Of a stretch of 64,000 nt of DNA, positions 18,174-27,896 are shown one piece after another (positions within the stretch are counted from its first letter, which is position 1; every line of letters begins with the position of its first letter). The position numbers were made by a program, and so were the translations under genes. The notes below the pieces were generated by a model. The model was given only the letters and a program-made list of their open reading frames with translations, did not search any database and was not told the origin of the DNA. Source of the DNA: Pseudomonas marginalis (GTDB lineage: Bacteria > Pseudomonadota > Gammaproteobacteria > Pseudomonadales > Pseudomonadaceae). The stretch lies in assembly GCF_900105325.1 (NCBI RefSeq), contig NZ_FNSU01000004.1:248001-312000 (forward strand). Direction: 5' to 3'.

Positions 18174-18208
18174 ACAAGCGGGCGCACCATCCTGGAGCGC
18201 CCGCTTGT
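18174..18208 (+). terminator. Hairpin terminator after the MFS gene
   Basis: ACAAGCGGGCGC (18174-18185) pairs perfectly with GCGCCCGCTTGT (18197-18208). The downstream sequence GTATACATGTCT is only moderately T-rich, so termination strength is uncertain. Confidence 0.6.
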
Positions 18209-18291
18209 GTATACATGTCTATCCCCGACCTTCCCCGCCTCAACTCGTCAGTCTTATCCCCTTCGATGTTTCTGTTTAGCGCCCGCGCCCC

Positions 18292-18297
18292 TATAAT
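18292..18297 (+). promoter_or_regulatory. -10 element of a probable hisB promoter
   Basis: Exact TATAAT, 38 nt before the hisB start codon. The region where a -35 is expected (about 18269-18274) is a poor match to TTGACA, so an extended or activated promoter is possible. Confidence 0.45.
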
Positions 18298-18335
18298 GGC
18301 TGCCTTTTTCGCCCAATGATTTTGCGGAGCTGGTG

Positions 18336-18929
18336 ATGGCCGAACGTAAGGCGTCCGTCGAGCGCGACACTCTGGAAACCCAGATCAAAGCCTCGATCAA
18401 CCTGGATGGCACCGGAAAGGCCCGATTTGATATCGGTGTACCTTTTCTTGAGCACATGCTGGACCAGATCGCCCGTCACGGGCTGATCGACCTGGATATC
18501 GTCAGCAAAGGCGACCTGCATATCGACGACCACCACACGGTGGAAGACGTAGGCATCACCCTCGGCCAGGCGTTTGCCAAGGCCATCGGCGACAAAAAAG
18601 GCATCCGTCGCTACGGCCACGCCTATGTCCCGCTGGACGAAGCGCTGTCGCGTGTGGTCATCGACTTCTCCGGCCGCCCAGGCCTGCAGATGCACGTGCC
18701 GTACACCCGCGCCACCGTGGGCGGCTTCGACGTCGACCTGTTCCAGGAATTTTTCCAGGGCTTCGTCAACCACGCACTTGTCAGCCTGCACATCGACAAC
18801 CTGCGTGGCACCAACACCCACCACCAGATCGAAACCGTGTTCAAGGCTTTCGGCCGCGCGCTGCGCATGGCCGTGGAGCTGGATGAGCGCATGGCTGGGC
18901 AGATGCCCTCGACCAAGGGCGTCCTGTAA
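18336..18929 (+). CDS. hisB: Imidazoleglycerol-phosphate dehydratase
   Basis: 197 residues, the monofunctional form normal in Pseudomonas. The two metal-binding repeats are seen as [13 protein letters not shown]...DDHHTVED (residues about 38-68) and the mirrored [12 protein letters not shown]...NTHHQIET (about 145-170). Catalyses the sixth step of histidine synthesis. The ATG at 18336 follows GGAGCTG; the preceding GTG at 18333 is less likely. Its stop overlaps the hisH start by one base. Confidence 0.97.
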   Translation: MAERKASVERDTLETQIKASINLDGTGKARFDIGVPFLEHMLDQIARHGLIDLDIVSKGDLHIDDHHTVEDVGITLGQAFAKAIGDKKGIRRYGHAYVPLDEALSRVVIDFSGRPGLQMHVPYTRATVGGFDVDLFQEFFQGFVNHALVSLHIDNLRGTNTHHQIETVFKAFGRALRMAVELDERMAGQMPSTKGVL

Positions 18930-19567
18930 TGCAGACGGTCGCGGTTATCGATTACGGCATGGGCAACCTGCACTCGGTGGCCAAGGCCCTCGAACACGTA
19001 GGGGCCGGCAAGGTGCTGATCACCAGCGATGCCAGCGTGATTCGCGAAGCCGACCGCGTGGTGTTCCCCGGTGTGGGGGCGATCCGCGATTGCATGGCCG
19101 AGATCCGTCGCCTGGGCTTTGACAGCCTGGTGCGCGAAGTCAGCCAGGATCGTCCGTTCCTCGGCATCTGCGTGGGCATGCAAGCCTTGCTCGATCGCAG
19201 TGAAGAGAACGACGGCGTCGACTGCATCGGCCTGTTCCCCGGCCAGGTGAAGTTCTTCGGCAAGGACCTGCACGAAGACGGCGCCCACCTGAAAGTCCCG
19301 CACATGGGCTGGAACGAAGTCAGCCAGGCGGTGGATCACCCGCTGTGGCACGACATTCCGGACATGGCGCGCTTCTACTTCGTGCACAGCTACTACATCG
19401 CCGCCGGTAAACCGCGCCAGGTGGTGGGGGGTGGGCACTACGGCGTCGACTTCGCCGCAGCGTTGGCCGAAGGTTCGCGTTTTGCCGTGCAGTTCCACCC
19501 GGAGAAGAGCCATACCCATGGCCTGCAATTGCTGCAGAACTTCGCCGCCTGGGATGGGCGCTGGTAA
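18929..19567 (+). CDS. hisH: Imidazole glycerol phosphate synthase, glutaminase subunit
   Basis: 212 residues. Class I glutamine amidotransferase: nucleophile Cys81 in GICVGMQ, catalytic His190 and Glu192 in QFHPEKSH. Supplies ammonia to HisF through the HisF barrel. Translationally coupled to hisB (TAATG). The next gene, a DUF2164 protein, begins at the base after the hisH stop. Confidence 0.97.
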   Translation: MQTVAVIDYGMGNLHSVAKALEHVGAGKVLITSDASVIREADRVVFPGVGAIRDCMAEIRRLGFDSLVREVSQDRPFLGICVGMQALLDRSEENDGVDCIGLFPGQVKFFGKDLHEDGAHLKVPHMGWNEVSQAVDHPLWHDIPDMARFYFVHSYYIAAGKPRQVVGGGHYGVDFAAALAEGSRFAVQFHPEKSHTHGLQLLQNFAAWDGRW

Positions 19568-19825
19568 ATGGCCAGGAAGCCGAAGCTGCCGATCTTGAAC
19601 CTCACGCCAGAGCAGGAAAGTGAGGCTACCCTCAAGATCAAGCGCTTCATGGAAGACCGCTTCGAGCTCAAGCTGGGCTCGTTCGAGGTCGCCGAGATTC
19701 TTGAGCTGTTCACCACCGAAGTGGCTCCGCACTATTACAACAGGGCGATTTTCGATACGCAGACGCTCCTTAAAGAAAGGTTCGAAAGCATCGAAAGCGA
19801 CCTGTGGTCGCTTGAGAAACCCTGA
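19568..19825 (+). CDS. DUF2164 family protein inside the his operon
   Basis: 85 residues, starts directly after the hisH stop codon. Lys-rich N-terminus and the motif EQESEATLKIKRFMEDRFELKLGSFEVAEIL belong to DUF2164; IGPYYYNRAIFD-like text here is APHYYNRAIFDTQTLL. Soluble and mostly helical. Function unknown. The placement between hisH and hisA with 39 nt to hisA implies co-expression with histidine biosynthesis. Confidence 0.85.
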   Translation: MARKPKLPILNLTPEQESEATLKIKRFMEDRFELKLGSFEVAEILELFTTEVAPHYYNRAIFDTQTLLKERFESIESDLWSLEKP

Positions 19826-19864
19826 TTTCCCAAGCATTGCTGAATATCGAATAAGGTTTGCCAG

Positions 19865-20602
19865 ATGCTGATTATCCCCGCTATCGATCTCAAGGACGGC
19901 GCCTGCGTCCGTCTGCGCCAAGGCCGTATGGAAGATTCCACCGTGTTCTCCGATGACCCGGTGAGCATGGCTGCCAAATGGGTGGAAGGGGGCTGCCGGC
20001 GTCTGCATCTGGTGGACTTGAACGGCGCCTTCGAAGGCCAGCCGGTCAACGGCGAGGTGGTCACCGCGATCGCCAGGCGCTACCCGAACCTGCCGATCCA
20101 GATCGGCGGCGGTATCCGCTCCCTGGAAACCATCGAGCATTACGTCAAGGCCGGCGTGAGCTACGTGATCATCGGCACCAAGGCCGTGAAAGACCCGGCC
20201 TTCGTCGCCGAAGCCTGCCGCGCGTTCCCGGGCAAGGTGATCGTGGGCCTGGACGCCAAGGACGGTTTCGTCGCCACCGACGGCTGGGCTGAAATCAGCA
20301 CCGTGCAAGTCATCGACCTGGCCAGGCAGTTCGAAGCCGACGGCGTGTCCGCCATCGTTTATACCGACATCGCCAAAGACGGCATGATGCAGGGCTGCAA
20401 CGTGCCGTTCACCGCTGCGCTGGCGGCGGCGACGAAGATTCCGGTGATCGCTTCCGGCGGCATTCACAACCTGGGCGACATCAAGTCACTGCTGGACGCC
20501 AAGGCCCCCGGCATCATCGGCGCCATCACCGGCCGTGCGATCTACGAAGGTACCCTGGACGTCGCCGAAGCCCAGGCTTACTGCGATGCCTACAACGGCT
20601 GA
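19865..20602 (+). CDS. hisA: Phosphoribosylformimino-5-aminoimidazole carboxamide ribotide isomerase
   Basis: 245 residues, TIM barrel with the two-fold half-barrel repeat. Catalytic Asp8 in IPAIDLKDG, the phosphate loops GGGIRS (about residue 80) and [11 protein letters not shown] (about 198-208), and the second catalytic Asp in [10 protein letters not shown] are all present. Fourth histidine step. Followed by hisF after nine bases. Confidence 0.97.
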   Translation: MLIIPAIDLKDGACVRLRQGRMEDSTVFSDDPVSMAAKWVEGGCRRLHLVDLNGAFEGQPVNGEVVTAIARRYPNLPIQIGGGIRSLETIEHYVKAGVSYVIIGTKAVKDPAFVAEACRAFPGKVIVGLDAKDGFVATDGWAEISTVQVIDLARQFEADGVSAIVYTDIAKDGMMQGCNVPFTAALAAATKIPVIASGGIHNLGDIKSLLDAKAPGIIGAITGRAIYEGTLDVAEAQAYCDAYNG

Positions 20603-20611
20603 GGACTGACC

Positions 20612-21382
20612 ATGGCGCTGGCCAAACGCATCATCCCTTGCCTGGACGTCGACAACGGTCGCGTGGTCAAGGGCGTCAAGTTCGAGAACATCCGTGACGC
20701 CGGCGACCCGGTGGAAATCGCCCGTCGCTACGATGAGCAGGGTGCCGACGAGATTACTTTTCTCGACATCACCGCCAGCGTCGACGGCCGCGACACCACG
20801 CTGCATACCGTCGAGCGCATGGCCAGCCAGGTGTTTATCCCGCTGACCGTGGGCGGTGGCGTGCGCACCGTGCAGGACATCCGCAACCTGCTCAATGCTG
20901 GTGCGGACAAGGTCTCGATCAACACTGCTGCGGTGTTCAACCCGGAGTTCGTCGGCGAAGCCGCGCAGCACTTCGGCTCGCAATGCATCGTGGTCGCCAT
21001 CGACGCCAAGAAAGTCTCCGGCCCGGGCGAAACCCCGCGTTGGGAGATCTTCACCCATGGCGGTCGCAAGCCGACCGGCCTGGACGCGGTGGAGTGGGCG
21101 ATGAAGATGGAAGGCCTGGGCGCCGGGGAAATCCTGCTGACCAGCATGGACCAGGACGGCATGAAGAACGGCTTCGACCTGGGCGTGACCCGCGCCATCA
21201 GCGATGCGCTGGGTATTCCGGTGATCGCTTCCGGCGGCGTCGGTAACCTGCAACACCTGGCCGACGGCGTCATCGAAGGCCATGCCAGCGCGGTGCTGGC
21301 GGCGAGTATTTTTCACTTTGGCGAATACACCGTTCCCGAGGCCAAGGCCTACATGGCGGCGCGCGGTATCGTCGTTCGCTAA
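20612..21382 (+). CDS. hisF: Imidazole glycerol phosphate synthase, cyclase subunit
   Basis: 256 residues. TIM barrel; the catalytic aspartates are Asp12 in [12 protein letters not shown] and Asp131 in VVAIDAKK, with phosphate loops GGGVRT (about 81-86) and ASGGVGN near the C-terminus. Works with HisH to make imidazole glycerol phosphate and AICAR. Last gene of the hisBH-DUF2164-AF cluster. The next gene starts 66 nt later and may be part of the same transcript. Confidence 0.97.
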   Translation: MALAKRIIPCLDVDNGRVVKGVKFENIRDAGDPVEIARRYDEQGADEITFLDITASVDGRDTTLHTVERMASQVFIPLTVGGGVRTVQDIRNLLNAGADKVSINTAAVFNPEFVGEAAQHFGSQCIVVAIDAKKVSGPGETPRWEIFTHGGRKPTGLDAVEWAMKMEGLGAGEILLTSMDQDGMKNGFDLGVTRAISDALGIPVIASGGVGNLQHLADGVIEGHASAVLAASIFHFGEYTVPEAKAYMAARGIVVR

Positions 21383-21448
21383 ACGTTGCTGGACACCATG
21401 GCAGGCGCGCGGCACTCTCTGCGCTTGCCATGGATTCCGGTAGCCTTC

Positions 21449-22204
21449 ATGTTCAAGACCCTGCTGCTTGCCCTCGCCAGCACCTCCATCTTCATGGTGA
21501 GTGCGGCCCACGCCGAAGAGCCGTCCGACGCTTCCCTGGTATTGCTGACGGAAAATTTCCCGCCCTACAACATGGCCAAGAACGGCAAGAACTTCGCCAG
21601 GGACGAGAACATCGAAGGCATCGCCGTGGACATCGTGCGCGAAACCTTCAAGCGTGCCGGCATTTCCTACAATCTCACCCTGCGTTTTCCCTGGGAGCGA
21701 ATCTACAAGCTTGCCCTGGAGAAACCCGGCTATGGCGTGTTTGTGATGGCGCGCCTGCCGGATCGGGAAGCGTTGTTCAAGTGGGTCGGCCCCATCGGCC
21801 CGGACGACTGGGTGCTGCTGGCCAAGGCCGACAGCAAGATCCAGCTCGACGACCTGGAGCATGCGCGCCGCTACAGGATCGGCGCCTATAAAGGCGATGC
21901 CATCGCCGAGACCCTGGAGAAGCAGGGCCTTAACCCGGTGGTGGTGTTGCGTGACCAGGACAACGCGCAAAAGCTCGTGGATGGCCAGATCGACCTGTGG
22001 GCCACCGGCGACCCGGCCGGGCGTTACCTGGCGCGCCAGGTCGGTGTGACCGGGCTCAAGACTGTGCTGCGGTTCAACAGCGCCCAGTTGTACCTGGCAC
22101 TGAACAAGGATGTACCGGATGAGACGGTGGCCAGGCTGCAGGCAGCGTTGGATCAGTTGCGCTCTGAAGGGCGGGTGGAACAGATCATGGCGGACTATTT
22201 GTAG
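21449..22204 (+). CDS. Periplasmic amino-acid-type binding protein (SBP_bac_3)
   Basis: 251 residues from MFKTLLLALASTSIFMVSAAHAEE, a signal peptide cleaved after AHA. The start at 21449 is chosen over an upstream in-frame TTG because it gives that signal. LTENFPPYNMAKNGKNFARDENIEGIAVDIVRETF and MARLPDREALFKWVGPIGPDDWVLLAK (partial) place it in the family of stand-alone SBP_bac_3 proteins common in Pseudomonas and without a cognate permease. Ligand unknown. Its last 10 bp overlap the convergent yibQ gene. Confidence 0.8.
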   Translation: MFKTLLLALASTSIFMVSAAHAEEPSDASLVLLTENFPPYNMAKNGKNFARDENIEGIAVDIVRETFKRAGISYNLTLRFPWERIYKLALEKPGYGVFVMARLPDREALFKWVGPIGPDDWVLLAKADSKIQLDDLEHARRYRIGAYKGDAIAETLEKQGLNPVVVLRDQDNAQKLVDGQIDLWATGDPAGRYLARQVGVTGLKTVLRFNSAQLYLALNKDVPDETVARLQAALDQLRSEGRVEQIMADYL

Positions 22205-22974
22205 CGGTAGACGCCGTTCTTGCCGTGCCCCGCCATGGCTTGATTGCTGCGCACACTGATCATCAGCTTGATATCAATCCACTCGATGCCCTGGGCCTGG
22301 AGCTTGGGCAATTCGCGCTCGAGCACCGCCAGCGTCTGCGGATAGGGGTGGCCGATCATCACCGCCGAACCCTGTTTATGCGCCAGCTTGATCGCGGTTT
22401 GCAGCTGCGTGGCAATCGCCGCTTCGGTGCGCTCATCATCGAGGAATACATCCCGCGAGACATGGGCCAGGCCGATCTTCTGCGCCTCGGCGGCGGCCAC
22501 GGTCTGTGCGCTGGTGCGGCTGTCGACGAAGAATTTGTTGCGCCGCTGCAGTTCCGCCATCAGCCAGGCCATGGCGGCCGGCTGGGCGGTCATGCGACTG
22601 CCCATATGGTTGTTGATGCCGGCGGTGTAGGGCACGGCCTTGAAGGCGGCGTCCAGGCGTTGGCCAAGTTCTTCCATGGAGAGTTCCGGGTGCCAGGCGA
22701 ACGGGCCGGTGGCGGGGTCCATGGGCATGTGCAGGATCACGATCTTGCCGGCCTTGTGCGCTTCGCGGGCGAATTCGGCGGCGTGGGGCGTGTCGGGCAT
22801 GATCGCCGTGGTCACCGGCCCAGGCAGGGCCAGCACGCGACGATCCCGGGGCAGGTTTTGCCCCAGGTCGTCGATGATGAGGGTCAGGTAGGCTTTGTGG
22901 GATTCGCCGGCAGGGGCCGCTTGGGCGACCCCTGCCAGGCTGCACAGCACAGCGATGATCAGGGCAACACGCAT
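22195..22974 (-). CDS. yibQ: Divergent polysaccharide deacetylase family protein YibQ
   Basis: 259 residues with signal peptide MRVALIIAVLCSLAGVAQAA. LTLIIDDLGQN (about 31-41), ILHMPMDPATG, GINNHMGSRMTAQP and FFVDSRTSAQTVA match the YibQ/DUF610 branch of the NodB-like fold; the Asp-Asp and His residues that bind metal in this branch are kept. Periplasmic. It forms a unit with ctpA and envC upstream; the two genes are one base apart. The pathway points to cell wall processing, but the substrate is unproven. Confidence 0.9.
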   Translation of the reverse strand: MRVALIIAVLCSLAGVAQAAPAGESHKAYLTLIIDDLGQNLPRDRRVLALPGPVTTAIMPDTPHAAEFAREAHKAGKIVILHMPMDPATGPFAWHPELSMEELGQRLDAAFKAVPYTAGINNHMGSRMTAQPAAMAWLMAELQRRNKFFVDSRTSAQTVAAAEAQKIGLAHVSRDVFLDDERTEAAIATQLQTAIKLAHKQGSAVMIGHPYPQTLAVLERELPKLQAQGIEWIDIKLMISVRSNQAMAGHGKNGVYRYK

Positions 22975-22975
22975 A

Positions 22976-24292
22976 TCAACGGCTGCGCGTAATGCTCAGG
23001 CCCTTGAGCAGGCTCAGCGCCTGGGCCAGCTGGTAGTCATCGTCCTGCGGCATCGGCTTGGCTTTCTTGCTGCTGCCGGTTGGCTGGTCGGCACCGCCGT
23101 TGCCATTGCCCAGGTGACCTTGCAGGTCTGCTTCCTTGTAGTACTCGCTGTCGATTTCGTTGGTGATCTTGGCCTTGCGCACTTCGATGTCCGGCACGAT
23201 GCCCTGGGCCTGGATCGAGCGGCCGTTCGGCGTGTAGTACAGCGCGGTGGTGATCTTCAGGGCGCGATCGTTGTTCAGCGGCAGCACGGTTTGTACCGAG
23301 CCTTTGCCGAAGCTGGTGGTGCCCATCAGCACGCCGCGCTTCTGGTCTTGCAGGGCGCCAGCGACGATTTCCGAGGCCGAGGCGCTGCCGCCGTTGATCA
23401 GCACGGCCAATGGCACGTTCTCGCTGAGATCGTTGCCGGTGGCCGAGAAGCGCAGCTCGGAGTTGGCGATACGGCCCTTGGTGTAGACGATCAGGCCCTT
23501 GGTGATGAAGTGGTCGACCACTTCCACCGCCGACTGCAGCACGCCGCCCGGGTTGTTGCGCAGGTCGAGCACGATGCCGCTGAGTTTCTTGCCGTTGTCC
23601 TTGCGCAGCTTGGCCAGGGCCTTGGCCACTTCGTCGCCGGTCTTGACCTGGAACTGGGTGATGCGGATGTAACCGTAGCCAGACTCCAGCAGCTGGCTCT
23701 TCACGCTCTTGACCACGATGGTCGCGCGGGTGAGTGTCACGTCAAACGGGTTGCCGCCGTCGCGCACCAGGGTCAGGGTGATTTTCTGGCCGATCTTGCC
23801 GCGCATCTTGTCGACGGCTTCGGTCATGGTCTGGCCGCGGGTCGGCTGGCCGTTGATCTTGACGATAAAGTCACCGGCCTGGATGCCGGCCTTGGACGCC
23901 GGGGTGTCATCGATGGGCGAGACCACCTTGATATTGCCGTCTTCGGCGCCGACTTCAATGCCCAGGCCGCCGAACTCACCGCTGGTGCTTTCCTGCAGCT
24001 CGGCAAAATCTTCCGGACCCAGGTAGGCGGAGTGCGGGTCAAGGTTGCTGAGCATGCCCTTGATGGCATTCTCCAGCAGGGTCTTGTCGTCTACAGGTTC
24101 GACATAGGCGGCCTTGATCCGGTCCATGACCTCGGCAAAGGTGCGCAGCTCGTCCAGCGGCAATGGCGCCTTGGTGGTCGCGGCCGTGGCGGCGGGTGCA
24201 GCCGGGGCGGCCTGGTCGGCAAAAGCCAGAGGCGCGCCGATGACCAGGGCGATCGTCAGGGCCAGCGAAGTGAGGCGGGACAAATGCAGCAT
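22976..24292 (-). CDS. ctpA: S41-family carboxy-terminal processing protease
   Basis: 438 residues with signal peptide (MLHLSRLTSLALTIALVIGAPLAFA). A PDZ domain spans about 95-180 (FGGLGIEVGAEDGNIKVVSPIDDTPA in part). The catalytic Ser is in GGSASASEIVAGAL and the Lys in SFGKGSVQTV, the Ser-Lys dyad of CtpA/Prc. In P. aeruginosa CtpA degrades peptidoglycan cross-link hydrolases; the neighbour EnvC-like gene fits a cell wall role. A 30-nt gap separates it from envC. Confidence 0.93.
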   Translation of the reverse strand: MLHLSRLTSLALTIALVIGAPLAFADQAAPAAPAATAATTKAPLPLDELRTFAEVMDRIKAAYVEPVDDKTLLENAIKGMLSNLDPHSAYLGPEDFAELQESTSGEFGGLGIEVGAEDGNIKVVSPIDDTPASKAGIQAGDFIVKINGQPTRGQTMTEAVDKMRGKIGQKITLTLVRDGGNPFDVTLTRATIVVKSVKSQLLESGYGYIRITQFQVKTGDEVAKALAKLRKDNGKKLSGIVLDLRNNPGGVLQSAVEVVDHFITKGLIVYTKGRIANSELRFSATGNDLSENVPLAVLINGGSASASEIVAGALQDQKRGVLMGTTSFGKGSVQTVLPLNNDRALKITTALYYTPNGRSIQAQGIVPDIEVRKAKITNEIDSEYYKEADLQGHLGNGNGGADQPTGSSKKAKPMPQDDDYQLAQALSLLKGLSITRSR

Positions 24293-24322
24293 GTCGAACG
24301 AACTCCTAATGTAGATGCGACC

Positions 24323-25618
24323 CTATCCTTGGGACCGGCACCATTGTGCGGGATCGCTCGGGCGACCCTGCTGACGAATAGCGAAGTACAGCGCCGGGGT
24401 GTCCTGGCCACCACTGTTACCGACAGTGGAGATAGATTCACCGGCTTTTACAACATCACCTGCCGACTTGAGTAACGTCTGATTGTGGCCATAAAGGCTT
24501 AAATAGCCATTACCGTGGTCGAGAATCACCAGCAAACCGGCGCCCCGCAGCCAATCGGCAAACACCACGCGCCCGCCATGTACGGCGTGGACCTGGCTGC
24601 CGGCAGAGGCGCTGATCATCACCCCGTCCCACTTGGCACGGGTGTCATCGCCCCGGGTTTCCCCAAAGCGTGCCAGCAGTCGACCATCAACCGGCCATGG
24701 AAGTTTGCCGCGGGCTGAAGCAAAAGGCCCGCCGAACGACTCGCCGGCACTGGAAACCAGCGGGCCAGGGGCGGCATGTACCGGTTTGCGCGGCGCCGGG
24801 GCATCGGTGGTGGCTGCCAGTTCGGCCTCACGCTGGCGCTTTTTTTCCGCTTCCTGCTGGGCGATCAGCGCTTTCTGTCGCGCCTCTTCGGCCTCGCGTG
24901 CCTGGCGTGCCAGGGTTTCTTCGATGGTCTTGAGCACTTTGGCCAGGTCGGCCTGGTCCTGCTCGCGGGCCTGCAGCTTGGCGTCGCGGGCCTTCACGTC
25001 GTCATTGAGCTTGGCCAGGGCCAGCTGGCGCTCCTTGCGGACCTTGTCCAGCTCGTCGCGCTGGGCGCTGAGGCTGGCTTTCTGGTCCTCCAGCTGCGAC
25101 TGCTGGTTGGCGATTTCCTGTTCGACGTTGGCCAACTGGCGCAGGGTCTCGTTGAAGCTTTTCAGTTGCTCCAGGCGGGCCTTGCTCAGGTAGTCGTAGT
25201 AGGTCAGGGTGCGCGCGAATTTCTCCGGGTTCTGCTGGTTGAGCAGCAACTTGAGGTATTCCTGGCGGCCGCTCTGGTAGGCGGCGCGGGCCTGGATCGC
25301 GATCAAGCGTTGCTGTTCAACGCGTGCGCTCTGGAGTTTTTTTTTCTCAGCGTCGAGTCGCTCCAGTTCCGACTCGCTCTTCTTTAGTTCTTTTTGCAGC
25401 TCCTGGACCTGCTTCTCCAGCTTGCCCATTTCGGTTTCCGTGCCGCGCAGATCTTTCTGCACCCCGGATTTTTCTTCCTGGAGCTTGCCGAGCAGTTTTT
25501 TCAGCTCGGTAATGTCCTGACGCGTAGCGTCCAACTGTTGTTGAGTTTGTGCGCGCTCGTCGGCAAACGCCGGTTGGAGCAGGCAGACAAGAGCGAGGGT
25601 AATCAAGGCGCGAAGCAT
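24323..25618 (-). CDS. envC: Murein hydrolase activator EnvC
   Basis: 431 residues from MLRALITLALVCLLQPAFADE, a signal peptide. Residues about 25-265 are a long coiled coil rich in Gln, Glu and Lys; the C-terminus (about 310-431) is a LytM domain. The LytM zinc ligands are degenerate: the first His is replaced in AKWDGVM and the HxH motif reads LYFAIR, as expected for EnvC, which activates amidases instead of cutting. Acts at the division septum. The start was set by the signal peptide, as the longer frame runs back into a REP sequence. Confidence 0.93.
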   Translation of the reverse strand: MLRALITLALVCLLQPAFADERAQTQQQLDATRQDITELKKLLGKLQEEKSGVQKDLRGTETEMGKLEKQVQELQKELKKSESELERLDAEKKKLQSARVEQQRLIAIQARAAYQSGRQEYLKLLLNQQNPEKFARTLTYYDYLSKARLEQLKSFNETLRQLANVEQEIANQQSQLEDQKASLSAQRDELDKVRKERQLALAKLNDDVKARDAKLQAREQDQADLAKVLKTIEETLARQAREAEEARQKALIAQQEAEKKRQREAELAATTDAPAPRKPVHAAPGPLVSSAGESFGGPFASARGKLPWPVDGRLLARFGETRGDDTRAKWDGVMISASAGSQVHAVHGGRVVFADWLRGAGLLVILDHGNGYLSLYGHNQTLLKSAGDVVKAGESISTVGNSGGQDTPALYFAIRQQGRPSDPAQWCRSQG

Positions 25619-25762
25619 AGAGGCGGGCGACACCAGGGAAAGGGACGGCCTAGTATGCCCGCCAAGCGCTGCAAAAAAAACGCCCAATTCGGCCTGGAAG
25701 GCAAGATAGGTGCCGAGCGGCGGTGGTATGGCAAAAAGACATCTACCAAACACCGCAGATCC

Positions 25763-25793
25763 CATGTGGGAAGGGACAAGCCCCTCCCACATG
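25763..25793. repeat. REP palindrome between envC and gpmI
   Basis: CATGTGGGAAGGG-ACAAG-CCCCTCCCACATG, an imperfect inverted repeat of the GTGGGAGGGGG family. It lies 10 nt after the gpmI stop (minus strand) and may act as its terminator. Confidence 0.75.
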
Positions 25794-25803
25794 TTTGTTG
25801 AGA

Positions 25804-27330
25804 TCAGACCAGAATTGAGGTCCCGGTCATCTCTTTGGGCTTCTCCAACCCCATCAGCATCAGCATGGTCGGTGCCACATCCGCCAGCACGCCGCCTTCA
25901 CGCACTTTGAAGTCGCGCTTGCCTACATAGATGAACGGCACCGGCTCGGTGGTGTGGGCGGTATGGGCCTGGCCGGTGGTTTCGTCGGACATCTGCTCGC
26001 AGTTGCCGTGGTCGGCGGTGATCAGCGCTTCGCCGCCGACTTTTTCCAGGGCCTCGACAATGCGGCCGACGCACAGGTCCAGGCATTCCACGGCCTTGGT
26101 CGCAGCTTCCAGATTGCCGCTGTGGCCGACCATGTCACCGTTGGCGTAGTTGACCACGATCACGTCGTAACGCTGGTGGTCAATGGCGTCGACGATCTTG
26201 TCGGTGACTTCCGGCGCGCTCATTTCCGGCTGCAGGTCGTAGGTGGCGACTTTCGGCGAAGGGATCAGGATGCGTTCTTCGCCTGGGAACGGTTCTTCAC
26301 GGCCGCCGGAGAAGAAGAAGGTGACGTGGGCGTATTTTTCGGTTTCAGCGATACGCAGCTGGGTCTTGCCGTTCTTCGCCAGGTAGTCGCCCAGCACGTT
26401 GTCCAGGCTGCCGGCAGCAAAGGCAGCGGGGGCCGGGATGCTGGCGGCGTATTGGGTCAGGCCGACGTATTGGACTTTTGGCTGGCGCGCCCGCTCGAAT
26501 TCCTTGAAACCGTCTTCGACAAACACACGGCTCAGCTCGCGGGCACGGTCGGCGCGGAAGTTCATGAACACCACGGCGTCGCCGTCTTCGACCTTGACCG
26601 GCTCGCCGATGGTGGTGGCCTTGACGAATTCATCGCTCTCGCCACGGGCGTAGGCAGCTTCCAGGCCTTCCTGGGCGGTGGCGGCGTGGAATTCGGCCTG
26701 GCCGTCGACGATCAGGTTGTAGGCCTGGGACACGCGGTCCCAACGGTTGTCGCGGTCCATGGCGAAGTAGCGGCCCACCAGGCTGGCGATGCGGCCCTTG
26801 CCCAGAGCGGCGAAGGTGGCGTCCAGCAGCTCGATGGAGGATTGCGCGCTTTTTGGCGGGGTGTCGCGGCCATCGAGGAAGGCGTGCAGGTAGATCTTGT
26901 CGGCGCCGCGCTTGAAGGCCAGCTCGGCCATTGCCACCAGATGGTCCTGGTGACTGTGAACGCCGCCGTCGGACAGCAGGCCCATGAAGTGTACGGCTTT
27001 GCCGGCGGCCACTGCTTTATCTACCGCTGCGCAGAGGGTCGGGTTCTCGAAGAACTCGCCATCGCGGATCGATTTGGTCACGCGAGTGAAGTCTTGATAG
27101 ACCACTCGTCCGGCGCCGAGGTTCATGTGGCCGACTTCCGAGTTGCCCATCTGGCCGTCCGGCAGGCCCACGTCCATGCCCGAGCCGGAGATCAGGCCGT
27201 TGGGCACCGTCGCGGTCAGGCGGTCGAGTACGGGCTTCTTGGCCGCGTACACCGCGTTGTCGTGGTGGCTTTCACTGTGTCCGAAGCCATCGAGAATTAT
27301 CAGGACCAAAGGTTTAGGCGTGGTAGTCAT
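25804..27330 (-). CDS. gpmI: 2,3-bisphosphoglycerate-independent phosphoglycerate mutase
   Basis: 508 residues. Alkaline phosphatase superfamily: metal site LIILDGFG (Asp14), the phosphorylated Ser64 in [12 protein letters not shown], and the C-terminal metal ligands in [12 protein letters not shown] and [10 protein letters not shown]. Glycolysis/gluconeogenesis, manganese-dependent. The start MTTTPKPLV has GAGAGGATCT before it. It is divergent from yibN with about 150 bp between. Confidence 0.96.
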   Translation of the reverse strand: MTTTPKPLVLIILDGFGHSESHHDNAVYAAKKPVLDRLTATVPNGLISGSGMDVGLPDGQMGNSEVGHMNLGAGRVVYQDFTRVTKSIRDGEFFENPTLCAAVDKAVAAGKAVHFMGLLSDGGVHSHQDHLVAMAELAFKRGADKIYLHAFLDGRDTPPKSAQSSIELLDATFAALGKGRIASLVGRYFAMDRDNRWDRVSQAYNLIVDGQAEFHAATAQEGLEAAYARGESDEFVKATTIGEPVKVEDGDAVVFMNFRADRARELSRVFVEDGFKEFERARQPKVQYVGLTQYAASIPAPAAFAAGSLDNVLGDYLAKNGKTQLRIAETEKYAHVTFFFSGGREEPFPGEERILIPSPKVATYDLQPEMSAPEVTDKIVDAIDHQRYDVIVVNYANGDMVGHSGNLEAATKAVECLDLCVGRIVEALEKVGGEALITADHGNCEQMSDETTGQAHTAHTTEPVPFIYVGKRDFKVREGGVLADVAPTMLMLMGLEKPKEMTGTSILV

Positions 27331-27421
27331 AGATCCTCTCGCGGCGGTAATAAAGGAAGGCAATTGAAAAGGGAGTGGCAGTTTAAAGCGAAGTTCCGAC
27401 CACGTCACCGCTTTACGGGGG

Positions 27422-27449
27422 TTGGCCCCCCCTGACGGCTGTGTATACT
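27422..27449 (+). promoter_or_regulatory. Sigma-70-type promoter of yibN-grxC-secB
   Basis: TTGGCC (27422-27427), 16-bp spacer and TATACT (27444-27449), 33 nt before the yibN ATG. Good -10, fair -35. Confidence 0.5.
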
Positions 27450-27481
27450 TACCGCCATTTTAACGCCCTGGAACCTCCTTG

Positions 27482-27895
27482 ATGGTTGATCACCTGATTG
27501 CATTTGCCACTGCCCACTATCTGCTCGTGGGTGCCTTCGTCATCCTGCTGGCGCTGCTGATCGCTCACGAATTGAGCCGTGGTGGCCGCAGCCTGAGCAC
27601 GTCGGAGCTGACCGCGCTGGTCAACAAGGATGAGGCCATTGTGGTGGATATCCGCCCAGTCAAGGATTTCGCCGCCGGCCACATCGTCGGTGCCCTGAAC
27701 ATTCCTCAGGACAAGCTGATCGCGCGCCTGGCCGAGCTGGAAAAGCACAAGGCCAAGACCATCATCCTGGTCGACGCCCAGGGCCAGCACGCCGGTACCC
27801 ACGCCCGCGAGATGCTCAAGACCGGTTTCACCGCCGCCAAGCTGTCCGGTGGCATCAGCAGCTGGCGCGCCGATAACCTGCCGCTGGTGAAGTGA
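27482..27895 (+). CDS. yibN: Membrane-anchored rhodanese-fold protein YibN, without the catalytic Cys
   Basis: 137 residues: one N-terminal membrane segment (YLLVGAFVILLALLIAHEL) and a rhodanese domain with IVVDIRPVKDFAAGHIVGALNI and LSGGISSWRADNLP. The active-site loop, normally C-x-x-G-x-R/K, reads VDAQGQHAGTH here, so there is no catalytic cysteine; sulphur transfer is unlikely. TTG at 27479 precedes the ATG chosen, which has CCTCC-adjacent spacing. Followed by grxC after one base, so they are coupled. Confidence 0.88.
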   Translation: MVDHLIAFATAHYLLVGAFVILLALLIAHELSRGGRSLSTSELTALVNKDEAIVVDIRPVKDFAAGHIVGALNIPQDKLIARLAELEKHKAKTIILVDAQGQHAGTHAREMLKTGFTAAKLSGGISSWRADNLPLVK

Positions 27896-27896
27896 T

